From assembly GCF_030815415.1 (NCBI RefSeq), contig NZ_JAUSWW010000001.1, positions 6,696,001 through 6,760,000 on the forward strand: DNA of 64,000 nt. Direction: 5' to 3'. The notes below the pieces were generated by a model that saw only the letters and a list, made by a program, of their open reading frames with translations, was not told the origin of the DNA and did no database searches. Positions 1 to 8,241 of this stretch are shown here, in pieces. A program made the position numbers and the translations under genes. Origin of the DNA: Streptomyces canus (GTDB lineage Bacteria > Actinomycetota > Actinomycetes > Streptomycetales > Streptomycetaceae). Each line of letters opens with the position of its first letter. Position 1 is the first letter of the stretch.

Positions 1-1
1 T

Positions 2-976
2 GAACTGCACCTCCACATCGAAGGCACGCTGGAGCCCGAGCTGGCGTTTGAGCTGGCCGCCCGCAACGGCGTCGAGCTGCCGTACGCGGACACGGACGAG
101 CTCCGCAAGGCGTACCAGTTCGAGGACCTCCAGTCCTTCCTGAACCTGTACTACGAGCTCATGGCCGTCCTGCGCACCGAGCGGGACTTCGAGGACCTCG
201 CGAACGCGTATCTCGCCCGTGCCGCCGCGCAGGGGGTGCGGCACGCGGAGATCTTCTTCGACCCGCAGGCGCACCTCGCGCGCGGTGTGGGCATGGGGAC
301 GGTCGTCGACGGGCTGTGGCGGGCGCTCGGCAGCAGCGAGGCGAACCACGGTGTCTCCACGCAGCTGATCCTGTGCTTCCTGCGGGACGAGTCCGCCGAG
401 TCGGCCCTGGAGACGCTGGACGCCGCCAAGCCGTATCTCGACCGGATCGTCGGCGTCGGGCTCGACTCCGCCGAGGTCGGGCATCCGCCGGTCAAGTTCC
501 GCGAGGTGTACGAGGCGGCTGCGGCCCTTGGTCTGCGGCGGGTGGCGCATGCCGGGGAGGAGGGGCCGCCGGAGTACATCACGCAGGCCCTTGATGTGCT
601 CGGCGTGGAGCGGATCGATCATGGGCTGCGGTGCATGGAGGACCCCGAGCTGGTCTCGCGGTTGGTCCGGGACCGCGTGCCGCTGACGCTGTGCCCGTTG
701 TCGAACGTGCGGCTGCGGACGGTTGATGTGCTGGCGGATCATCCGCTTCCGGCGATGCTGGACGCGGGGTTGTTGTGCACGGTGAACTCTGATGACCCGG
801 CGTACTTCGGGGGGTACGCCGGGGACAACTTCGATGCGGTGCGCTCGGCGCTGGGCCTTGGCGAGGAGCGGTTGCGCGAGCTGGCTCGGAACTCGTTCGT
901 CGCGTCCTTCTTGGAGCATGACGAGGAGCGGCGTCAGCGGTATCTGGGTGAAGTGGAGAGCTACGAGTTCTCGTAG
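2..976 (+). CDS. Adenosine/adenine deaminase family protein, 5' end outside the window
   Basis: Hydrolytic purine deaminase of the adenosine deaminase superfamily, cytosolic, purine salvage. The reading frame is already open at base 2. Visible metal and catalytic motifs in order are HLHIEGTLEP at the N-terminus, HAGEEGP in the middle, IDHGLRC, LTLCPLSN and NSDDPAYFGGY near the C-terminus. The EGTLEPEL form at the first metal-binding segment is more typical of type 2 adenine deaminases (Aah1-like) than of classical adenosine deaminase, so adenine may be the real substrate; that is inference from the motif. About 324 codons are present and only a few N-terminal residues seem to be missing. It ends at TAG 974-976 and is followed by a short dispersed hairpin repeat and a convergent MFS gene. 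Confidence 0.9.
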   Translation, partial: ELHLHIEGTLEPELAFELAARNGVELPYADTDELRKAYQFEDLQSFLNLYYELMAVLRTERDFEDLANAYLARAAAQGVRHAEIFFDPQAHLARGVGMGTVVDGLWRALGSSEANHGVSTQLILCFLRDESAESALETLDAAKPYLDRIVGVGLDSAEVGHPPVKFREVYEAAAALGLRRVAHAGEEGPPEYITQALDVLGVERIDHGLRCMEDPELVSRLVRDRVPLTLCPLSNVRLRTVDVLADHPLPAMLDAGLLCTVNSDDPAYFGGYAGDNFDAVRSALGLGEERLRELARNSFVASFLEHDEERRQRYLGEVESYEFS

Positions 977-1002
977 TCGTCATGCTGCGGCCGGTGGGGG
1001 TT

Positions 1003-1036
1003 GATCGCGCAGTTCCCCGCGCCCCTGGCGGGGCGC
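1003..1036. repeat. Dispersed hairpin repeat, family B copy 1
   Basis: Short sequence with the core CGCGCAGTTCCCCGCGCCCC followed by GGGGCGC, able to fold on itself. The core recurs at 25938-25970, and a related reverse-orientation version is at 52699-52757 and 58603-58672. It lies between two convergent genes, so it may act as a bidirectional terminator; that role is inferred. Confidence 0.6.
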
Positions 1037-2220
1037 TTACGCGGCCGTTGCCCTGTCGTATGCCGGAGCCTCCACCGGGATTTCCACCACCGGCAGTTTG
1101 TGGCGTCCCGTGCCCACTGCCACTGCCGTCATCGGTACGGCGATGACCAACAGCCCTGCTGCCAGGACCAGGCCCATCGCCGGGAAGCCTGCCTGGGCCG
1201 CCAGCAGGCTGCCGGTCAGGGGGCCTGCCGCCGTGCCCAGTGATGATGCCGAGCCGACCAGGACCGCCCATCTGCCGCGGGGGTCCAGGGAGGCGGCCAG
1301 GCCTATGACGTAGGACAGGACGATCGGGTAGAGCGTGTTCCAGGCGATCTCGCCCGTTGCGAAGGTCGTGAGGTCGGTCGCGGAGGCGCTGAGGGCGATG
1401 CAGGCGGCGATCAGGGCCGTGCCCGCGCCGATGGGCAGGGCGTGGCCGAGACGGGGGCCGAGGGTGCCCGCGCCGATGACGCCGAGCAGGCCCGCGCCGA
1501 GCGCCACGGCGAAGACGGCGCCGACCGTGGCCTCCGTCAGGTGGGCCTGGGTGAGGCCGATGTGGCCGCTGACGCCCCAGAGGGCGTTCTGGGCGAGGGA
1601 CCAGCAGGGGAGGGTGGCGGCGAGGAGCAGGCCGGACCGGAAGTGGGGGAGGGGGGTGTCCGGCGGGTCTGCGGGGTGGCGGCCGTGTCCAGCGGGAGAC
1701 GGTTCGTCAGGGGCCAGACCGCGAGGGCGGTGAGGGCGATCGCGGCCAGGGGTTGGCCGTGGCCCGGCCCCAGGTGCGGGACGGTCAGATAGACGGCGCC
1801 CGCCAGGGCGGAGACGCCGAGCAGACCGAGTGTGGTCGTGCGGTGCGGGTCGCGCTGGGCGGCGATCCCGGTGGCGGCGACCGTGGTGGCCGTACCGGAT
1901 CCGAACCCGCCGATCATCGCGCCGGTGACGACGGCCGCGACGCCGCCGCTGAGCGCGGCCCAGCCGTAGCCGGCCACCGCGAGGGCGAGTCCGATCCGCG
2001 CCAGCCGCCGCGCGCCGATCCGGTCCACCTTCGACGCCAGCAGGAACCCCGCGGCCGCCGAACTCAGCAGCAGCGCACTGCCGACGGCGCCCGCCTGAGT
2101 GGCGGTCAGTGGAAGACCCGAATCCAGTCTGCCGACGGTGGTCGGGAGGAGGTACGGGGCGACGTACCCGGCCGTGAAAAGGGCGACAAAGGGCCAGGCG
2201 ATGGTGCGGGGGGCGAACAC
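1037..2220 (-). pseudogene. MFS transporter, frameshifted
   Basis: Major facilitator superfamily membrane protein of about 390 residues; substrate unknown. The first half (GTG at 2220, SD AGGGA about 9 nt upstream) reads through six hydrophobic helices and the conserved VDRIGARR loop to about base 1690. The second half, from LPHFRSGLLLAATL to the end at 1037, lies in a different frame. The switch falls between roughly 1650 and 1690, beside a G-rich run, so a single-base indel explains it: either a real mutation or a homopolymer sequencing error. It lies downstream of, and on the same strand as, the IclR gene (gap about 175 bp) and might belong to the glucarate locus, but the sequence does not prove that. 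Confidence 0.7.
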
Positions 2221-2395
2221 GGGCGTTCCCTGGGCATGCGAAAGAAGCGGCTCAAAAGGGTGATTGGGCGACGACCGTCGACGGACAGGAACGCGCGGGC
2301 AATTTGTATCAAGCACGCGGTTTCAGAAGAAGAGTGGGGGGTGTGATCTGAGGCACGTGGTGTTTCGGGTGGGGAATGCCGGGTAAACGAGCGCC

Positions 2396-3181
2396 TCAAC
2401 GCCAGTGAACAGCGGCCCCGCCCGCCGCCGGTACTGTCGCCTCGATCTTGGCCCTGACCTCCCGCATCACCGCGATGATCTGCTCCTCGTGCGCCGGGGT
2501 CAGCCGGGCCACCGGGACCGAGCAGCTGATGGCGTCCTGGGCGGGGGAGTCGTACCGCAGCGCGAAGCCGAAGCCGATGATGCCGAGGACGCCCTCCTCG
2601 CGGTCGACGGAGTGGCCCCGGGAGCGGATCTCGCGGAGGTCGGCCGTCAGGGCGTCGCGGGTGGTGTGGGAGTTGGGGGTCAGGGCCTCGTACGGGCCCT
2701 CCGGCAGCTCGTCGTCGGGGTGTTCGGCCAGGAGGGCCTTGCCCAGGGCGCCGACGTGGGCGGGGAGGCGGCGGCCGACGCGGCTGATCGTGCGCAGGTA
2801 CTCGTGGGACTCGCGGGTCGCCAGATACGCCACGTCCCGGCCGTCCAGGCGGCCCATGTGGATGGTCTCGCCGAGCGACTGGGACGCCTCGTCGAGATAG
2901 GGGCGTACGCCCCGGACGCGTGGGTCGGAGTCGAGGTAGCTCGTGCCGGTCAGCAGGGCGTGGATGCCGATGCCGTAGAGCGAACCGGTGATGTCGGTGC
3001 GGACCCAGCCGCGGGAGATCAGGGTCTGCAGCAGCGCGTACATCGAGCTGCGCGGCACCTCCAGCTCGTCCGCCAGCTCCTGCAGCCGCGCCGGGCGGTC
3101 CCCGCGCGCGGCCAGCACTTCCAGCAGCTCGACCGTCCGCGCGGCCGACTTCACCTCGCGCACGCCCCCTGTCTCCGACAT
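2396..3181 (-). CDS. IclR-family transcriptional regulator
   Basis: DNA-binding regulator of 261 aa. An N-terminal winged helix-turn-helix (about residues 8-65, with LQELADELEVPRSSMYALL) is followed by an IclR effector-binding domain (about 80-250, with GRRLPAHVGALGKALLA and the C-terminal SVPVARLTPAHEEQI). ATG 3181 is the first start that gives a normal-length IclR N-terminus. It is divergent from kdgD-gudD with about 100 bp between, and IclR proteins usually control the adjacent divergent catabolic operon, so it is the likely glucarate-responsive regulator of those genes. The intergenic region has an imperfect palindrome that could be its operator. The effector is not visible from sequence. 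Confidence 0.92.
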   Translation of the reverse strand: MSETGGVREVKSAARTVELLEVLAARGDRPARLQELADELEVPRSSMYALLQTLISRGWVRTDITGSLYGIGIHALLTGTSYLDSDPRVRGVRPYLDEASQSLGETIHMGRLDGRDVAYLATRESHEYLRTISRVGRRLPAHVGALGKALLAEHPDDELPEGPYEALTPNSHTTRDALTADLREIRSRGHSVDREEGVLGIIGFGFALRYDSPAQDAISCSVPVARLTPAHEEQIIAVMREVRAKIEATVPAAGGAAVHWR

Positions 3182-3250
3182 GCACCGATCGTAATCGGGG
3201 TGTCCGCGCCATTGACGGTCGCGGTTCGCGTATCTAATCTCCATCTTCAT

Positions 3251-3269
3251 ACGTGGATAGTGTCTACAT
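3251..3269. promoter_or_regulatory. Imperfect palindrome, candidate IclR operator
   Basis: ACGTGGATA-G-TGTCTACAT is a 9-1-9 inverted repeat with 6 of 9 matching positions in an AT-richer patch between the divergent IclR and kdgD genes, starting about 17 bp before the kdgD start. Position and symmetry fit an IclR-type operator overlapping a promoter; binding is inferred. Confidence 0.35.
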
Positions 3270-3285
3270 AGGGAGATGATTGAGG

Positions 3286-4227
3286 GTGAGTCTCGATACG
3301 GGCGACGTCGTGCGGCGGCTGGAGGAGGGCATGGCGGGCGGCGTCCTGTCGTTCCCGCTGACCAGCTTCCACGCCGACGGCTCCCTCGACCCGGACGGCT
3401 TCCGCACCCATGTCGCCGCCCAGATCGCCACCGCCCCCGGCGCCGTCTTCCCCGCCTGCGGCACCGGCGAGTTCTTCTCACTGGACGAGGACGAGTACCG
3501 GACCGTGGTCTCGGCGGCCGTCCAGGAGTCCGCCGGCCGGGTGCCCGTCGTCGCCGGGATCGGCTACGGCTGGGCGCAGGCCGTCCGCTTCGCCCGCATC
3601 GCCGAGGAGGCCGGCGCCGACGCGCTGCTGGTGCTCCCGCACTACCTGGTCGCCGCTCCGCAGGAGGGCCTCGTCCGGCAGGTGGCGGAGATCGCCGCGC
3701 GGACCCGGCTGCCGCTCATCGCCTACCAGCGCGGACAGGTCGCTTTCGGCGTGGAGGCGTTCCGGCAGCTGGCCGCCATCCCCACCGTCATCGGCCTCAA
3801 GGACGGCCACAGCGACCTCGACCGCCTCCAGCGCCTCACCCTCGCCGCCCCCGGGGGCTTCCTCTTCTTCAACGGCGCCGCCACCGCCGAGATCCAGGCC
3901 CGCGCCTATGCCACCGTCGGCGTCCCCGCCTACTCCTCCGCCGTCCACGCCTTCGCCCCGGAGATCGCCGACGCCTTCTTCGGCGCGCTGAAAACCGGCG
4001 ACGAGGGCACGGTGGAGAAGCTGCTGCGCGACTTCTACGTCCCGCTCGTCGAACTCCGCGACCGCGTCCCGGGCTACGCCGTGTCGCTGGTGAAGGCCGC
4101 GGCCCGGCTGCGGGGCCGTCCCGTGGGTCCCGTACGCGCGCCCCTGACCGATCCGTCGGCCGCCGATCTGGCCGACCTCACGTCCCTCCTCGCCACCGGC
4201 CTCGACCTCGTAGGAGCCGACCTGTGA
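3286..4227 (+). CDS. kdgD: 5-dehydro-4-deoxyglucarate dehydratase
   Basis: DHDPS/NAL-superfamily TIM barrel of about 313 aa that decarboxylates and dehydrates 5-dehydro-4-deoxy-D-glucarate to 2,5-dioxopentanoate in glucarate/galactarate degradation. Landmarks are FPACGTGEFFSL near residue 55, the Schiff-base lysine in VIGLKDGHSD and the Tyr in LPLIAYQRG; the GTGEF form (rather than GTTGE) and the short C-terminus are typical of KdgD. GTG 3286 is chosen because the SD GGGAG (3271-3275) lies 10 nt upstream; TTG 3280 is an alternative. The stop overlaps the GTG of gudD (GTGA), so the two genes are translationally coupled. No 2,5-dioxopentanoate dehydrogenase gene, the next step, is visible here. 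Confidence 0.92.
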   Translation: MSLDTGDVVRRLEEGMAGGVLSFPLTSFHADGSLDPDGFRTHVAAQIATAPGAVFPACGTGEFFSLDEDEYRTVVSAAVQESAGRVPVVAGIGYGWAQAVRFARIAEEAGADALLVLPHYLVAAPQEGLVRQVAEIAARTRLPLIAYQRGQVAFGVEAFRQLAAIPTVIGLKDGHSDLDRLQRLTLAAPGGFLFFNGAATAEIQARAYATVGVPAYSSAVHAFAPEIADAFFGALKTGDEGTVEKLLRDFYVPLVELRDRVPGYAVSLVKAAARLRGRPVGPVRAPLTDPSAADLADLTSLLATGLDLVGADL

Positions 4228-5513
4228 ACCTCACCATCACGGATGTCCGGCTGACGCCGATCCTCGTCGCCGACCCGCCGCTGCTCAACACACAGGGCGT
4301 GCACCAGCCGTACACCCCGCGGCTGATCGTGGAGGTGGAGACCGCGGACGGGGTGACCGGGATCGGTGAGACGTACGGCGACACCAAGTACCTGGAGCTG
4401 GCGCGGCCCTTCGCCGAGAAGCTGGTGGGGCGGCAGGTGTCCGACCTGAACGGGCTGTTCACGGTCGCCGAGGAAGTCTCGGTCGACTCCTCCCGGGTCT
4501 CCGGGCAGGTCGACGTCGGCGGGCTGCGCGGTGTCCAGACCGCCGACAAGCTGCGGCTGTCCGTCGTCTCCGGGTTCGAGGTCGCCTGTCTCGACGCGCT
4601 CGGCAAGACGCTCGGGCTGCCGGTGCACGCGCTGCTCGGAGGGAAGGTGCGGGACGCGGTCGAGTACAGCGCGTACCTGTTCTACCGGTGGGCCGATCAC
4701 CCCTCCGGCGTGGCCTGCGAGAAGGACGACTGGGGGGCGGCTGTGGATCCCGCCGGGGTCGTGGAGCAGGCGCGGCTGTTCAAGGAGCGGTACGGGTTCA
4801 CGTCGTTCAAGCTGAAGGGCGGGGTCTTTCCGCCGGACGAGGAGATCGCCGCCGTTCGGGCGCTGGCGGAGGCCTTTCCCGGGCATCCGCTGCGGCTCGA
4901 CCCCAACGGGGCCTGGTCCGTGGAGACTTCACTGAAGGTCGCCGAGGAGCTCGGGGACGTCCTCGAATACCTGGAGGATCCGGCGCTCGGTACGCCGGCC
5001 ATGGCCGAGGTGTCCGCCGGGACCGATGTGCCGCTCGCCACCAACATGTGCGTGACGACTTTCGCGGAGATCAAGGAGGCGTTCACGCGCGATGCCGTTC
5101 AGGTGGTGCTGTCGGATCACCACTACTGGGGAGGGTTGCGCAACACCCAGCAACTCGCTGCGATCTGCCGGACGTTCGGGGTCGGGGTGTCCATGCACTC
5201 CAACACCCATCTGGGGATCTCGCTGGCGGCGATGACGCATGTGGCGGCCACCGTGCCCAACCTCCACCACGCGTGCGACTCCCACTATCCCTGGCAGTCG
5301 GAGGACGTTCTCACCTCGCGGCTGACCTTCGACGACGGCAAGGTCGCTGTCTTGGACGCGCCGGGTCTCGGGGTCGAACTGGACCGGGAGAAGCTGGAGT
5401 TCCTGCATCAGCGGTGGCTCGACGACGACGGGGCGTTGCGGGAGCGGGACGACGCGGCGGCGATGCGGGTCGCCGAGCCGGGGTGGGTGACGCCGAGCGT
5501 GCCTCGCTGGTAG
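4224..5513 (+). CDS. gudD: Glucarate dehydratase, enolase superfamily
   Basis: Converts D-glucarate (and usually L-idarate) to 5-dehydro-4-deoxyglucarate, the substrate of KdgD encoded just upstream. 429 aa with an N-terminal capping domain and a C-terminal barrel. Family landmarks: the KxK pair in FKLKGG, metal ligands in RLDPNGAWS, EYLEDP and the following ATNMCVT, and the His base in HSNTHLGISL; together these are the glucarate dehydratase signature rather than that of mandelate racemase or galactonate dehydratase. The GTG start overlaps the kdgD stop, with SD TAGGAG upstream. The stop is followed 12 nt later by a dispersed repeat that probably supplies the terminator. Confidence 0.93.
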   Translation: MNLTITDVRLTPILVADPPLLNTQGVHQPYTPRLIVEVETADGVTGIGETYGDTKYLELARPFAEKLVGRQVSDLNGLFTVAEEVSVDSSRVSGQVDVGGLRGVQTADKLRLSVVSGFEVACLDALGKTLGLPVHALLGGKVRDAVEYSAYLFYRWADHPSGVACEKDDWGAAVDPAGVVEQARLFKERYGFTSFKLKGGVFPPDEEIAAVRALAEAFPGHPLRLDPNGAWSVETSLKVAEELGDVLEYLEDPALGTPAMAEVSAGTDVPLATNMCVTTFAEIKEAFTRDAVQVVLSDHHYWGGLRNTQQLAAICRTFGVGVSMHSNTHLGISLAAMTHVAATVPNLHHACDSHYPWQSEDVLTSRLTFDDGKVAVLDAPGLGVELDREKLEFLHQRWLDDDGALRERDDAAAMRVAEPGWVTPSVPRW

Positions 5514-5517
5514 CGCC

Positions 5518-5660
5518 GGGCTTTTTCTCGCCCCCGCCGCCCCTACCCGTCCCATCCTCCAGGGGCTGCCGCCCCTTCGACCCCGCCCCCAGGGGGCTCC
5601 GCCCCCTGGACCCCCATCGGCCCGAAGGGCCTCGTCCTCAAACGCCGGACGGGCTGAAAT
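5518..5660 (+). repeat. Dispersed 3'-end repeat, family A copy 1
   Basis: Begins about 5 nt after the gudD stop with TTTTTCTCGCCCCCGCCGCC. It contains three successive hairpins (AGGGGC/GCCCCT, CAGGGGGC/GCCCCCTG, GGCCC/GGGCC) and ends GCCGGACGGGCTGAAAT. Other copies are at 11847-11900 (short), 56338-56462 and, inverted, 56690-56803. All lie right behind a stop codon in the direction of transcription. Probable terminator or mRNA 3'-end element. Confidence 0.75.
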
Positions 5661-5694
5661 AGCGGGACCGGCATCGAGAGGCGGAGCCCTCTCC

Positions 5695-5866
5695 GGGTGG
5701 GTGGGGGCTGGGGACGGCAGGTCCTCGTTCTCGAACGCTGGAGGGGCTGAGTTTGCCTGGGCCGGTGTCGAGTGGTGCAGCCGCCTGCGGGTGGGTGGGG
5801 GCTGGGGACGGCAGGTCCTCGTTCTCGAACGCTGGAGGGGCTGAGTTTGCCTGGGCCGGTGTCGAG
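5695..5866. repeat. Tandem duplication, 78-bp units at a 94-bp period
   Basis: Two identical 78-bp copies at 5695-5772 and 5789-5866, starting GGGTGGGTGGGGGCTGGGGA and ending GCCGGTGTCGAG. The flanking GAGAGGCGGAGCCCTCT (5676-5692 and 5864-5880) is repeated as well. No convincing ORF covers the stretch 5661-6030, so the gap between gudD and the PfkB gene is repeat-derived non-coding DNA. Confidence 0.8.
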
Positions 5867-6035
5867 AGGCGGAGCCCTCTGGGCGGCGGGTGCGACGACC
5901 GGATCCGGACACGGCCCGCGAAGGGGCCGGTGGCCTCCCCGGCCCCCAGGGCGGCTCCCGGAGCGGCTCGCAGCGCCCGGCCGGGGCCGTCGGCGGCCTG
6001 ACGTGACGGGCGGGTCGGGCGTGAGGGGCGGCCGG

Positions 6036-6058
6036 TTGTCAGTGGTGTGGTGCAGACT
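6036..6058 (+). promoter_or_regulatory. Candidate PafBC-type DNA-damage promoter
   Basis: TTGTCAGTG, 8 nt, CAGACT. This matches the actinobacterial LexA/RecA-independent damage promoter (TTGTCRGTG-N8-TAnnnT) except for the first base of the -10 hexamer. It lies about 33 nt upstream of the kinase start. A similar site precedes phoH. Inference from motif only. Confidence 0.45.
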
Positions 6059-6090
6059 GGCCTGATCGGCACCACGTCAGGGAGCGCACC

Positions 6091-7224
6091 GTGATCGTGT
6101 CCGGGAAGGGACCGTCGTACGACACCGGAGAGATCGGCCACTGCCAGGCCCGGGTCGACCCGCTGGCCGCCCTGCGCGCACCGGACGACCCGCCCTGGGA
6201 CGTGTATCTGACCGGCCCCGTCTTCCTCGACATCATCTTCACCGGGCTCGACTCCGCCCCGGTCCGCGGGACCGAGTCCTGGGCGCGCGGGATGGGGTCG
6301 AGCCCCGGCGGCGTCGCGAACATGGCCACCGCGCTGGCCCGGCTGGGGCTGAAAACGTCCCTTGCCGCCGCCTTCGGCTCCGATCACTACGGCGAGTACT
6401 GCTGGGACGCCCTGGAGCAGGGCGAGGGCATCGACCTCTCACCGTCCCGCACGGTCACCGGCTGGCACTCCCCGGTCACCGTCTCGATGGCGTACGAGGG
6501 CGAGCGCACGATGGTCTCCCACGGGCACGAGCCGCCCCCCGAGGAAGCCGCCCCGGACTGCCCGCCCCGCGCGCGTGCGGCCGTGGCCTCGCTGGTGCCG
6601 GGCAAGCGGGCCCCCTGGATCACCCAGGCCGCGCGTGAGGGCACTCGCATCTTCGCCGACGTCGGCTGGGACGAGACCGGTGCCTGGGACCTGGCGGGTC
6701 TGGCCGACCTGGAGCACTGCGAGGCGTTCCTGCCGAACGCGGAAGAGGCCATGCGGTACACCGGCGCCTCCTGCCCCCGCGAGGCCGCCCACGCCCTCAC
6801 CGCACACGTGCCGCTGGCCGTGGTCACCCTCGGCGCGGACGGCGCGTACGCGGTGGACCGGCGCACGGGGGAGACCGCCGAGGTCCCCGCCATCGCCGTG
6901 GAGGCACTCGACCCCACCGGCGCCGGCGATGTCTTCGTGGCCGGCTTCGTCACCGGCACGCTGGCGGGCTGGCCGCTGGCCGACCGGCTGGCCTTCGCGG
7001 GGCTCACGGCCGCGCTGTCGGTGCAGGAGTTCGGTGGGTCGCTGTCGGCGCCGGGCTGGTCCGAGATCGGGGCCTGGTGGCGCAAGGTCCAGTCCGTCGA
7101 GGGACAGGACCCGACGGCCCTGCGGCGCTACGGGTTCCTGGCGGACCTGGTGCCTACGGAGCAGACGAGGCCGTGGCCGTTGCGGCGGGCGGTGCCGACC
7201 ATCGGCTTCCGCCGGTCGGCCTGA
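6091..7224 (+). CDS. PfkB-family carbohydrate kinase
   Basis: Ribokinase-fold sugar kinase, 377 aa; the phosphorylated sugar or nucleoside is not identifiable. Landmarks are the N-terminal substrate-binding strand VYLTGPVFLDIIFTGL, the di-glycine region SSPGGVANMATALARLG, and the C-terminal PfkB signature DPTGAGDVFVAGF with the catalytic Asp in GAGD. The GTG 6091 start has the SD AGGGAG 6-8 nt upstream. About 30 residues before the kinase domain and 40 after it are extra compared with typical PfkB proteins. It is monocistronic, convergent with the FAD-domain gene, and preceded by a possible damage-type promoter. Confidence 0.85.
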   Translation: MIVSGKGPSYDTGEIGHCQARVDPLAALRAPDDPPWDVYLTGPVFLDIIFTGLDSAPVRGTESWARGMGSSPGGVANMATALARLGLKTSLAAAFGSDHYGEYCWDALEQGEGIDLSPSRTVTGWHSPVTVSMAYEGERTMVSHGHEPPPEEAAPDCPPRARAAVASLVPGKRAPWITQAAREGTRIFADVGWDETGAWDLAGLADLEHCEAFLPNAEEAMRYTGASCPREAAHALTAHVPLAVVTLGADGAYAVDRRTGETAEVPAIAVEALDPTGAGDVFVAGFVTGTLAGWPLADRLAFAGLTAALSVQEFGGSLSAPGWSEIGAWWRKVQSVEGQDPTALRRYGFLADLVPTEQTRPWPLRRAVPTIGFRRSA

Positions 7225-7240
7225 CGCGCGGCGGGCAGCT

Positions 7241-7963
7241 TCAGGCGGCGCGGGCGAGGACGGCGGTCACCTCTTCGCGGACCACGTCCCACGCTCCGGC
7301 GGGCAGCGCGCCGATCGGTGTGCGCGCCAGGGCGTCGAGGACCGGGCCGTTCCCCGTGTCGTACTCCACGCTCTCGCAGAGCACGTCGTAGCCGTCCCGG
7401 ACGGCGATCCGCAGGACGTGTCCGTCCGTCCCGTCCCTCCCGGCCGTCACCGCGACCGCGACGACGAGCGGCGGTGCGCCGCCCGGCTCGTCGGGCAGCT
7501 TGCGGTGGCTGCTGGCCAGCGGGGTGCGCCAGCGCAGACTCAGCAGCACCGGACGCTTCGCCGTGAGCTCGCTCAGGTCGGTCTCGTAGGGGCCCTCCGC
7601 GTCCAGCACCGTGGCGCGGGCGTCCAGGACGAGCGCCGCGGGGAGAAGGCAGCGCAGAGTGCTGCCGACGATGTTCCCGCCGACCGTCGCGGCCCGGCGC
7701 ACCGCCCCGGTACCCACCCGCGAGGCCGCCCGGCGCAGCACCTCCGGGACCCGGTCGTCGACCCGGGACAGCAGCACCGCCGCCCCCAGCTCCTCGGCGG
7801 CGAGCACATTGGCCTCCGGCACCTCGCGCAGCGACACCGCCTGCTCCGGGAAGCCGTCCCGTTGCCAGAGGGCCCACTGGAGCGTGGCACCGCCGACGGG
7901 TATCGCTCCCTCGGACAGACACCGCTGTGCCTCGGACACGGACGTGGGCAGAAGCAACAGCAC
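7241..7963 (-). CDS. FAD-binding domain protein of the xanthine/CO dehydrogenase medium-subunit family
   Basis: Resembles the FAD-binding (CoxM/FAD_binding_5) subunit of molybdenum hydroxylases. It has GGATLQWALWQRDG in place of the usual GG(T)TL motif, RRAATVGGNIVGSTLRC corresponding to the TIGGN FAD loop, then a short CO-dehydrogenase flavoprotein C-terminal-like domain. About 240 aa from GTG 7963, which has AGCAGG upstream and starts the protein at the family N-terminus; ATG 8047 would add 28 Arg-rich residues. No 2Fe-2S or molybdopterin subunit is nearby, so either it acts with partners encoded elsewhere or it has another flavoprotein role. Confidence 0.72.
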   Translation of the reverse strand: MLLLLPTSVSEAQRCLSEGAIPVGGATLQWALWQRDGFPEQAVSLREVPEANVLAAEELGAAVLLSRVDDRVPEVLRRAASRVGTGAVRRAATVGGNIVGSTLRCLLPAALVLDARATVLDAEGPYETDLSELTAKRPVLLSLRWRTPLASSHRKLPDEPGGAPPLVVAVAVTAGRDGTDGHVLRIAVRDGYDVLCESVEYDTGNGPVLDALARTPIGALPAGAWDVVREEVTAVLARAA

Positions 7964-8145
7964 GGCCGACCTGCTTTCCCCGGACTTACGGCGACGAACG
8001 GAGCCGCCCCGAACATGCGTGGCACGGACGGGGCGGATTCTGCCCATGCGTGCGGGGGGAGCATGCAGGGCTCACCGTTTCACGCAGGGCGCCCTCATCC
8101 GTCGGTGCCGCCGAGGCGGTCCGTCGCCCGAAAAGGCCTACGGGG

Positions 8146-8168
8146 TTGTCAGTCCAGCGGCGTACCCT
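8146..8168 (+). promoter_or_regulatory. Candidate PafBC-type promoter upstream of phoH
   Basis: TTGTCAGTC, 8 nt, TACCCT; one mismatch (last base of the first box) to TTGTCRGTG-N8-TAnnnT. It is 74 nt before the phoH start in the 278-bp gap between divergent genes. No other structure was recognised in this gap. Confidence 0.45.
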
Positions 8169-8241
8169 TGAAATCGCCAGGCCGCCCATGTGGCGGGCGA
8201 GTCTTTTCGAGGAGGACGAGCAAGGCCTACAGAGCCGGCCC

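Noticed and set aside
3276..5513. One continuous open frame ATG 3276 through the gudD stop that could look like a KdgD-GudD fusion
   Set aside because: Its first 316 codons are an Arg/Pro-rich out-of-frame reading of kdgD; true kdgD and gudD are separate overlapping genes.
4929..6387. Long Pro/Arg-rich open frames on the minus strand across gudD and the tandem repeats
   Set aside because: They are frame shadows of GC-rich DNA; no domains, SD or codon pattern support a gene.
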